Below the pieces are notes generated by a model. It was not told the DNA's origin, made no database searches, and was given only the letters and a program-made list of their open reading frames with translations. Positions 1 to 4,814 of a stretch of 5,000 nt of DNA are shown here, one piece after another. The stretch comes from an uncultured Collinsella sp. (lineage in GTDB: Bacteria; Actinomycetota; Coriobacteriia; Coriobacteriales; Coriobacteriaceae): positions 1 to 5,000 of the forward strand of contig CAADVA010000046.1 in NCBI GenBank assembly GCA_900752345.1, given 5' to 3'. Every line of letters begins with the position of its first letter. Positions within the stretch are counted from its first letter, which is position 1. The position numbers were made by a program, and so were the translations under genes.

Positions 1-109
1 GGCCGGAGGTGGGTGCCGGGGGGGGCGGGTGTGGCGGTCCGCCGTGGTGCGGGGGTTGGTCGGGGGTCGCCGTTAGCCGAGCGGCGGTCGTCTGGTTTAA
101 CGTGTGCCA
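1..109. other. G-rich non-coding stretch downstream of the exported-protein operon
   Basis: No start codon with a ribosome binding site and no recognisable protein was found on either strand. The plus strand is very G-rich, with G-runs at 11-13, 18-25, 27-29, 51-55 and 62-66. The minus strand, which would be the 3' untranslated region of the operon, is correspondingly C-rich. A weak 5-bp hairpin (CGCCG/CGGCG, near 72-90) follows the last stop codon but has no T-tract, so I do not call a terminator. The stretch may lie before another gene outside the window. Confidence 0.4.
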
Positions 110-1099
110 TTACGCCTCACCGTCCAAGGTCGCAAAGAGCGCCAGGTGCAAGGTGCCCGGATCTTGATAGAGATAGTCGGCGCTATCGGGGTCGGTGCCC
201 TCGATGTAGTAATAGATATCCAGACGATAGGTCTGGCCCAGCGCCAGCGTGGCGAGTGTGTTCTGCGGGCGCGTGGCTGTCTCGCTCGTGTCCAGCGTAA
301 AGGCGGCCGGGTCCTGCGTCACGTTGGTACCGCAAGCGAGCTGGCTGTTTTGCCAGCCCAAGAGCATGCCACCGGCGTAGCCGGCAAGGCCAGCCGGGGC
401 GGTCGTGGGATGCTCGCCGCGATGGCCGCTGTCGGAGCTGTCGAGCTCAAAGATGTTGGTGGCAAGCACCTGGTTGCCGCTCGAGATCTTTATGCCCACG
501 CGGGCTGCGCGCAGCAGTTCGGCATCGGCACCCTGCGGGACCAGCGATTCGGCCAGATACAGGTTGACCTTGCCCCTTACTTTGCTGGCGCCCGTTCCGG
601 TAATGGTGGGACGCAGGTCAATCCAGCCGTGGTAGAAGGCGGAGCCGTTGTCTTTTGCCTGCTCAAACACTGTGGCATCGCCGGCAGAGTTGTTTTGCGC
701 ACAGGCAGCAAAGCCGTTGAGGTCGAAGGTCGAGACCGGGTAGAGCGTCACGGCGCCGTTCGCGGTGGAGGCCAGAGATGCATCGCCTTGCTGCGACCAG
801 CTGCCGCGGTCGGCGTCACCCAGCTCCAGCACCAGCTTGGACGTGTCGCTGTGCACGCTCACCGAGTTGGTGTTGACCTTCATATTGTTGGTAAACCAGG
901 CGTAGGTCGCGACGCCCAAAGTGGCGGCGAGCGCCACCATAACGAGCGCGATGTAGGCACGCGCGCGGTGGGCGCGGCGGCGGGTGACGACGCCCTCGAG
1001 GTGTGAACACTCGGCAGCTGCACTGGAGGGGCTCGCGGGGCTCTCACTCTGGGTTTTGGCCTTGCGGTTATCTGCTGGCATGTGCCTCTGATCTTCCAT
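110..1099 (-). CDS. Exported protein with SipW-type signal segment, third gene of the operon (329 aa)
   Basis: The likely start is the ATG at 1099 (MEDQRH), because a GGGGG Shine-Dalgarno lies 8 nt upstream. The frame stays open 36 codons further, but that extension runs back into the preceding gene. Residues 1-47 form an unusually long, polar, arginine-rich cytoplasmic leader. Residues 48-67 are a hydrophobic segment ending TYAWFTNN (T65-N72), which aligns with the TWAAFND cleavage region of TasA; cleavage after A67 is inferred. The rest is Ser/Thr/Ala/Gly-rich, as in secreted beta-sandwich proteins. It has an LYPVST box (119-124), an ARVGI strand (199-203) and a C-terminal IEGTDPDS box (299-306). 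The two upstream genes encode the same boxes, but theirs contain cysteines that are replaced here by Thr and Ser. The function is unknown; a TasA/camelysin-like surface or fibre component is the best guess. Alternatively it stays membrane-anchored through the uncleaved segment. Confidence 0.8.
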   Translation of the reverse strand: MEDQRHMPADNRKAKTQSESPASPSSAAAECSHLEGVVTRRRAHRARAYIALVMVALAATLGVATYAWFTNNMKVNTNSVSVHSDTSKLVLELGDADRGSWSQQGDASLASTANGAVTLYPVSTFDLNGFAACAQNNSAGDATVFEQAKDNGSAFYHGWIDLRPTITGTGASKVRGKVNLYLAESLVPQGADAELLRAARVGIKISSGNQVLATNIFELDSSDSGHRGEHPTTAPAGLAGYAGGMLLGWQNSQLACGTNVTQDPAAFTLDTSETATRPQNTLATLALGQTYRLDIYYYIEGTDPDSADYLYQDPGTLHLALFATLDGEA

Positions 1100-1107
1100 A
1101 TTGCTCG

Positions 1108-1112
1108 CCCCC
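1108..1112 (-). promoter_or_regulatory. Shine-Dalgarno of the third operon gene
   Basis: GGGGG immediately follows the TAA stop of the preceding gene and sits 8 nt before the ATG at 1099. It fixes this start over the upstream in-frame ATG at 1207. The stop plus GGGGGC arrangement is the same as in the spacer before the second gene, which suggests translational coupling. Confidence 0.65.
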
Positions 1113-1949
1113 TTATGCCTTGGCCGCGGCAAAGGCAAGCTGCAGCACCACATCGTGGGCCTGGGCCTCGTCGATGCAATTGGCGTCGCAGCCTTCCATG
1201 TACACAACGTAGCGAACGCTTGCCACCTCGTTGGCGGCCAGCGTGCAGATGGGCGTGGCGCCTGCGCGCGCCGTGGGCGTGTCGCCGGTGCCGTCCATGC
1301 TGTAGGCGCTTATGGAGCGCGCAGGGTCGGCGGTGTAGGTCCAGCCCGAGGCGCCCGCTGCCACCACCACGCCGTCTTGCGCGGTGGTGCGCCTGCTGGT
1401 GGCACCCGCGGTGCTGCCCAGGTCGTCGCAGGTAAAGATATGCGTTTGCGTACCCGACTGGGTCGTAATTACCAGACCCAGGCGCAGCGCAGCCAGCAGC
1501 TGCGGGTCGCTCGTCACGCTCATCTGGCCCGGATACAGGTACACGTTGAGCGCGCTGTCGCCGCCCTTAAGGTACAGCGTCCCCGAAAGAGCATAGTCGT
1601 CCAGCCGCGCGGTGCAGTCGGCGTAGTCGGTCGTGATGCCCGCGGCGTTTTGGAACGTGCCGCGCCAAAAGCGGGCAAGGTCTGACGTCGAGATGGGATA
1701 GAGCGTCTTGTCGGCAGAGGCAAGTGCGGTCGTCGTGTCCCAGGGTCCGTTGGCCGAAAGACCAATCTGCAAGTCGGAGCTCTCGTCGCTCACCGTATGC
1801 GCCACGGGCGTCACGTTGGTGTAGCGCGAGTTGCTAAACCAGGCGTAGGTGGCGGCACTCAGGGCGGCTACCAGCACCAACATCCATGCGGCCGCGGCAA
1901 CCATGCGACGGCACGAGCCCAGGATATCTTTGATGTTCGATGCACTCAT
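1113..1949 (-). CDS. Exported protein with SipW-type signal segment, second gene of the operon (278 aa)
   Basis: The start is the ATG at 1949 (MSASNIKDIL), 6 nt after a GGGGG ribosome binding site. The frame extends 35 codons upstream, but only over the end of the neighbouring gene. A short basic N-terminus (residues 1-16) precedes a hydrophobic segment (about 17-36) ending TYAWFSNS (34-41), which I infer to be a SipW-type signal with cleavage after A36. The outer part has an LYPIST box (83-88), a tandem-strand region GTLYLKGG...LNVYLYPG (123-141), ALRLGLV (154-160), PIC (C235) and a YMEGCDANC box (250-258, C254 and C258) close to the C-terminus. These boxes recur in order in both neighbours, so the protein is a paralogue of them. 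It probably works outside the membrane in the same assembly. The spacer to the first gene is 11 nt and to the third gene 13 nt. The exact function is not recognised. Confidence 0.82.
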   Translation of the reverse strand: MSASNIKDILGSCRRMVAAAAWMLVLVAALSAATYAWFSNSRYTNVTPVAHTVSDESSDLQIGLSANGPWDTTTALASADKTLYPISTSDLARFWRGTFQNAAGITTDYADCTARLDDYALSGTLYLKGGDSALNVYLYPGQMSVTSDPQLLAALRLGLVITTQSGTQTHIFTCDDLGSTAGATSRRTTAQDGVVVAAGASGWTYTADPARSISAYSMDGTGDTPTARAGATPICTLAANEVASVRYVVYMEGCDANCIDEAQAHDVVLQLAFAAAKA

Positions 1950-1955
1950 CCCTGG

Positions 1956-1960
1956 CCCCC
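1956..1960 (-). promoter_or_regulatory. Shine-Dalgarno of the second operon gene
   Basis: GGGGG directly abuts the TAA stop of the first gene (1961-1963) and lies 6 nt before the ATG at 1949. The tight stop/SD/start packing supports one transcript and coupled translation, and it argues against the upstream ATG at 2054. Confidence 0.65.
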
Positions 1961-2845
1961 TTACGAACGCTTGCCGGCAAAGCGCAGTGCCAGCGATTGC
2001 AGGCTGGTGGCGGCCAGATTGTTGGTGCAGTCGGGGTCGCAACCTTCCAGCCACACGTACACATCCACGCGCACGGGCGTGCTACGATCGGCGCCCTTGG
2101 CGGCGGCTGGCAGGCTGCAGATCTTGGTCGTGGCCTCCTTGAGGCCCACGATGCCGGTGTCTTCGTTGTAGTCGCAGAAGTTTGCGCTGGTCAGCTGGTC
2201 AAAATGGATCGTGGAACCATCGGAGCGGGTGCTGTCGAGCACCAGGTGGTTCTGCTCGTTTTCGCCGGCGTCCTTGCCATCGATCGTGTTATAGCGCGCC
2301 TGGGGATTGTGCTCGCCCGAGACCTCAAAGACGTACTGGCCCGTAACGGTGTCGCCCTGCCCTGGAGCATAGACGACCAGCCCCACGCGCAGGGCAGTGG
2401 AAATGGGGTTTGCCGAGTCCTGCTCGGTAAAGTCGATGCCCGACAGGTACACGTCGGTTGCGGCCGAGTTGGTGGCCAGGTACAGGGAGGTCTTGTAATA
2501 GTCGGAATGCTCGGCCGCGCCAAACATGCTGGCAAACAGCGAGTCCTGCGTAGTTCCGCCGGTAAAGCCCGTTACCTTTTGAAAGCCGTTGAGCACGTTG
2601 TCGGTCGAGACGGGATCGAGCAGGCCCGCAAAGCTCAGACCGGCGTTGGTCTTGTACTCGCCGTCGTATTCGTTGGAGATGAGGAAGGTTACGCCCGTGC
2701 CCGCGGCCATCTTGACGTCGGTGATATGGCGGTTGGCATTGTAGATGTACCAGGCATACGTTACAGCTCCGGCAACAGCAAGGGCCACCAGCAACGTGGC
2801 GAGCATGCGATTGAACTGTTTTTGCAGCGAACGCGCGTCCGACAT
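1961..2845 (-). CDS. Exported protein with SipW-type signal segment, first gene of the operon (294 aa)
   Basis: The start is the ATG at 2845 (MSDARSLQKQ), just after the purine block GGGGGAGGGG. An in-frame ATG at 2896 would add 17 residues but has no better ribosome site. A basic N-terminus (1-13) is followed by a hydrophobic segment (about 14-31) ending TYAWYIYN (29-36). This is the same SipW-type signature as in the two downstream genes, with Tyr replacing Phe. The mature part has LDPVST (76-81), SLYLATN...DVYLSG (120-136), ALRVGLVVYA (151-160), KIC (C243) and VWLEGCDPDC (264-273). In my recollection a WLEG-x-DPDC motif is common near the C-terminus of Firmicute and actinobacterial proteins with SipW-like signals. 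It is probably an extracellular or surface protein; adhesion fibre, matrix or anchoring roles are all possible and none is shown. Being promoter-proximal, it may be the most abundant of the three. Confidence 0.82.
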   Translation of the reverse strand: MSDARSLQKQFNRMLATLLVALAVAGAVTYAWYIYNANRHITDVKMAAGTGVTFLISNEYDGEYKTNAGLSFAGLLDPVSTDNVLNGFQKVTGFTGGTTQDSLFASMFGAAEHSDYYKTSLYLATNSAATDVYLSGIDFTEQDSANPISTALRVGLVVYAPGQGDTVTGQYVFEVSGEHNPQARYNTIDGKDAGENEQNHLVLDSTRSDGSTIHFDQLTSANFCDYNEDTGIVGLKEATTKICSLPAAAKGADRSTPVRVDVYVWLEGCDPDCTNNLAATSLQSLALRFAGKRS

Positions 2846-2846
2846 G

Positions 2847-2856
2847 CCCCTCCCCC
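2847..2856 (-). promoter_or_regulatory. Ribosome binding site of the first operon gene
   Basis: GGGGGAGGGG ends one base before the ATG at 2845. It contains GGGAGG-like anti-SD pairing options with about 3-5 nt spacing. It favours the 2845 start over the one at 2896, which lacks a purine-rich leader. Confidence 0.55.
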
Positions 2857-2905
2857 AGATGCCGTGTTGTAAACTGCCTGGACACCATTTGCCCATAATG
2901 GAGTT

Positions 2906-2911
2906 ATTCTA
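2906..2911 (-). promoter_or_regulatory. Possible -10 box for the exported-protein operon
   Basis: TAGAAT on the minus strand lies about 60 nt upstream of the first operon ATG and matches the sigma-A -10 consensus moderately. No good -35 occurs at 16-18 nt (the nearest TTGTAC is 23 nt away), so an activator or another sigma factor may be needed, or the true promoter lies elsewhere in 2912-3010. Confidence 0.25.
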
Positions 2912-3017
2912 CGCGAATGTGCTGTTCGTCGGGGGTACAAACGCGACTTTCCGCGTGCTGTACGCGCTACATCGGGGCGGATAGGGTCGCAAATCGCCGC
3001 TTTTTAAAAAATAGTTC

Positions 3018-3046
3018 TTGCCACTGGGCGGGAGCTCCGTTATATT
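3018..3046 (+). promoter_or_regulatory. Promoter of the tRNA-Val gene
   Basis: A -35 box TTGCCA (3018-3023) and a -10 box TATATT (3041-3046) are separated by exactly 17 nt. This predicts transcription from about 3053, giving a 5' leader of roughly 23 nt before the tRNA. The match is strong for the vegetative sigma factor and fits a highly expressed stable RNA. Confidence 0.7.
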
Positions 3047-3075
3047 ATTCCCTGCGCACTCGCGCACCCTTGATC

Positions 3076-3150
3076 GGGCGTTTAGCTCAGGGGGAGAGCG
3101 CTTCCCTGACACGGAAGAGGTCAGAAGTTCAAATCTTCTAACGCCCACCA
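3076..3150 (+). tRNA. tRNA-Val (anticodon GAC)
   Basis: A full cloverleaf can be folded by eye. The acceptor stem GGGCGTT/AACGCCC is a perfect 7 bp, the D-arm is GCTC/GAGC with a 7-nt loop containing GG, and the anticodon stem is CTTCC/GGAAG. The anticodon loop CTGACAC gives anticodon GAC, which reads GUC and GUU valine codons. The variable region is short. The T-arm is AGAAG/CTTCT with loop TTCAAAT, followed by discriminator A and an encoded CCA end. It is a single gene with its own promoter and terminator, not part of a tRNA cluster in this window. Confidence 0.96.
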
Positions 3151-3158
3151 AATGTTCG

Positions 3159-3194
3159 CAGCTCAGAGGCTTCGCCTCTGAGCTGTTTTGTTTT
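3159..3194 (+). terminator. Intrinsic terminator of the tRNA-Val gene
   Basis: A perfect 12-bp stem (CAGCTCAGAGGC with GCCTCTGAGCTG, 3-nt TTC loop) is followed by TTTTGTTTT at 3186-3194. It begins 9 nt after the tRNA CCA end, so it should end the tRNA transcript. Confidence 0.93.
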
Positions 3195-3221
3195 ACGCCG
3201 CCAAGCCATGCGGGCGCCGCG

Positions 3222-3389
3222 GCACCCAAAGCCGTCTCAACAACGCCAGCAACCACACCAATCGAGCCCAAAGTGGTCTCGACAACACCGGAGGCCACCC
3301 CAGCCAAGCCCAAAGTCGCCCAAACAACCCCAGCGAGCGCCCCGATCAGGCCCGAATGGGCCTCGCAGCCATATCCGGGCGACCCCCGC
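3222..3389. repeat. 42-bp tandem repeat, three clear copies plus one degenerate
   Basis: Copies lie at 3222-3263, 3264-3305 and 3306-3347, sharing a GCCCAAAG-like core and a CAACAC-like core. A degraded fourth copy may occupy 3348-3389. Read on the plus strand in one frame the units are APKAVSTTPATTPI, EPKVVSTTPEATPA and KPKVAQTTPASAPI, and most differences within the conserved residues fall on third codon positions. That suggests descent from a proline/threonine-rich coding repeat, but no start codon in that frame lies between the tRNA terminator and the repeat. The opposite strand is also open and gives a Gly/Val/Ala-rich repeat. I therefore annotate it as a repeat and not as a gene. Confidence 0.75.
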
Positions 3390-3394
3390 AAATC

Positions 3395-3574
3395 GAAGGT
3401 GAATGGTTTCCCGCGAAGTGAACGAGCCAAAACGAACCCCCGGAGCATCGGCACTTTTGGCGGCTCATTTCCTGCGGTTTTGTCGTTAGAATCCTGCGGT
3501 TTTGGCGCCAAAAAGTGTGGATGCTTCGGGGGTCCAAAAACGCTCGTTCACTTCGCAGGAAACCATTCACCTTC
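3395..3574. repeat. Large imperfect inverted repeat (palindromic element)
   Basis: The left arm at 3395-3462 and the right arm at 3506-3574 are reverse complements over most of their length. The outer 17 bp are perfect and are followed by one mismatch and another 15 perfect bp; inner blocks around ACCCCCG, AGCATC and CACTTTT also match. A segment of about 8 bp (CCAAAACG / CCAAAAACG) lies in the same orientation in both arms and would form an internal loop. The 43-bp centre carries a perfect 12-bp direct repeat. The element sits between the convergent tRNA-Val gene and the nuclease-like gene, and could act as a transcriptional barrier for both. It resembles a MITE or REP-like dispersed element, but no transposase or target-site duplication was identified. 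Confidence 0.85.
3471..3504 (+). repeat. 12-bp direct repeat in the centre of the palindromic element
   Basis: CCTGCGGTTTTG occurs at 3471-3482 and 3493-3504. The second copy overlaps the perfect 14-bp palindrome TTTTGGCGCCAAAA at 3500-3513, which marks the inner edge of the right arm. Confidence 0.8.
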
Positions 3575-3610
3575 AATACGGCAGCACCCCTCCGCCGCCA
3601 AAGGCCCGCT

Positions 3611-4714
3611 CTACCAATACTGATGCGCCTCAATAACGGTCTGCCAGAGCTTAAACCGCTTTGTCTCGAGGCGCGCCTGTGCCAAATATCGCGCTTCCTC
3701 AGTCATAGGCTTGTAAAATATGGGCCGCTTGCGACGATGCAGCTTGCGTCGGATGCGCTCGCACAGGCGAACGAGCTTTTCGTAGTCGCTCGCCTGGTCA
3801 GTCGTCACCGTAAAGTACGCGACCTCATTGAGCATCTGCAGCTCGTTACGGCGCTCGGCATCCTTGTGGATTTTCTCGCTTCCGTCATGGATGGCATCGC
3901 TGTCGTAATCGACCAGTGCGGTAAACACCTCGGGCAGCAAGCCAGCCCTTACTTTATCCAAGCCCACCTCTGCTTTCGCCGTAAGCGTTATGTCGGGTGT
4001 GCGCTCCAACACGCGCAGTTTGCGGTTGCGCCCATCGTTGTAACCGTCGCGAATGAAGTACTTCTTGTTCAGTTCGGCCTTGCCCAGCGCAAGCCCGCCG
4101 TAATACGCAGGTAGCGACATAAACATGCAAAGCCCCGACTCCCTTGGAGACCGTGAGCCCTCTTCCACGCACGGAAGCAACGCCTTCGCCTTGGCGGCGC
4201 CCCTCACCTTTGACGCCCGGTCAAGGTACGCCGCAATGAGCTCCTTGGTCGTGAGCCTGCCGTCGCGCATGCCCGCATCCCTGCTTGTTACCCCGCCGGG
4301 AGCAAGGTTATCCAGCCGGTAGTCCGATGTCATGGCATAGCCGGCATAGATGGCCTCCGCCGCATCACCATCGTGTGCGGTCTGCAAAAACGCCAGCTCG
4401 GGAGAGCACACGTACGCATCCAGATCGTCCATCCAGTGGCCCAGCGAGATAAACGAACCCGCCGGGAGCTCGTTGGTACACAGGTGCGTCTTAACGTGCT
4501 GGCTCCGCCGACGGTCGGCGCGCGACGGCACCAGCAAATCCAGCGTTTCGACCCCCAGGTCATAGCGATCGATAACCTCCTGCGCTTCTTGGTCCAAGAG
4601 CGCACAGGCGCCTGCAATCGACACGACCTCTGGTTCCGAATCCCCAAAGCGTGGATTCGGGATGTGTGCCAAAAGCGCCAGTGCAGCGTCATGTGAAACG
4701 ATAAAGTACCTCAT
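3611..4714 (-). CDS. AbiEi-like protein with C-terminal DUF559-like (PD-(D/E)XK-fold) domain (367 aa)
   Basis: The start is the ATG at 4714 (MRYFIVSHDA), set by a leaderless-type promoter 7 nt upstream; the frame is open to 4801 but the extra 29 residues look non-coding. The N-terminal part (about 50-115) has LVPSRADRRRSQHVKTH followed by an SPELAFL motif (104-110), like the segment that precedes the effector part in AbiEi-type antitoxin/regulator proteins. An ESG/SRSPRES stretch (187-193) leads into a C-terminal region with PD (240-241), VDYDSDAIH (268-276), KDAERRNEL (284-292) and a following beta strand YFTVTTDQ. This order matches the DUF559/Vsr-like nuclease fold, whose usual core is EYDG...H...DxxR; here Asp269 stands where Glu is usual. 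Catalysis is therefore uncertain. No AbiEii-type toxin gene is adjacent. Possible roles are DNA binding or regulation, a phage-defence accessory, or a nuclease. Confidence 0.8.
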   Translation of the reverse strand: MRYFIVSHDAALALLAHIPNPRFGDSEPEVVSIAGACALLDQEAQEVIDRYDLGVETLDLLVPSRADRRRSQHVKTHLCTNELPAGSFISLGHWMDDLDAYVCSPELAFLQTAHDGDAAEAIYAGYAMTSDYRLDNLAPGGVTSRDAGMRDGRLTTKELIAAYLDRASKVRGAAKAKALLPCVEEGSRSPRESGLCMFMSLPAYYGGLALGKAELNKKYFIRDGYNDGRNRKLRVLERTPDITLTAKAEVGLDKVRAGLLPEVFTALVDYDSDAIHDGSEKIHKDAERRNELQMLNEVAYFTVTTDQASDYEKLVRLCERIRRKLHRRKRPIFYKPMTEEARYLAQARLETKRFKLWQTVIEAHQYW

Positions 4715-4720
4715 GGCGCG

Positions 4721-4729
4721 AAGATAGCA
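4721..4729 (-). promoter_or_regulatory. Extended -10 promoter, probably leaderless, of the AbiEi/DUF559-like gene
   Basis: The minus strand reads TGCTATCTT, an extended -10 (TG-n-TATCTT; hexamer 4721-4726). Six bases (CGCGCC) separate it from the ATG, so transcription would begin at or next to the A of the start codon. No Shine-Dalgarno precedes the ATG, which agrees with leaderless translation, common in actinobacteria. No convincing -35 is seen, as expected with an extended -10. Confidence 0.6.
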
Positions 4730-4757
4730 CGCGCGTCGACAGCCGCTGGCGGTCCCA

Positions 4758-4814
4758 CTAAGTTTTCGGCAAACGACCGGCGGTTTTTTGCCGCAGCGCA
4801 TCCAAAGTGCTCAT
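4758..4814 (-). CDS. Possible 18-codon small ORF overlapping the upstream stop
   Basis: The ORF MSTLDALRQKTAGRLPKT starts at 4814 in an ATGA overlap with a TGA stop (4811-4813) of the upstream frame, an arrangement typical of coupled translation. It ends 43 nt before the AbiEi/DUF559-like gene. It resembles no peptide I recognise and is short enough to arise by chance. Confidence 0.2.
   Translation of the reverse strand: MSTLDALRQKTAGRLPKT

Noticed and set aside
104..1006. 300-codon open frame on the plus strand
   Set aside because: It is antisense to the third exported-protein gene, lacks a ribosome binding site and has an unnatural composition. The minus frame has the signal segment and the shared motifs.
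1940..2872. 310-codon open frame on the plus strand
   Set aside because: It lies antisense to the first exported-protein gene; its openness follows from the GC-rich third positions of the real gene.
3000..3010. TTTTTAAAAA as a terminator or operator
   Set aside because: It is a simple A/T palindrome with no GC stem and lies just upstream of the tRNA promoter; it is more likely part of the AT-rich upstream region.
3222..3389. CRISPR array
   Set aside because: The 42-bp units are contiguous and diverged, with no constant repeat alternating with unique spacers.
2909..3511. 200-codon open frame on the minus strand
   Set aside because: It runs antisense through the tRNA-Val gene, its terminator and promoter, and into the palindromic element, so it cannot be a normal protein gene as a whole.
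3018..3623. 201-codon open frame on the plus strand
   Set aside because: It begins in the tRNA promoter and crosses the tRNA and terminator. Only the tandem-repeat part shows codon-like variation, and it has no separate start.
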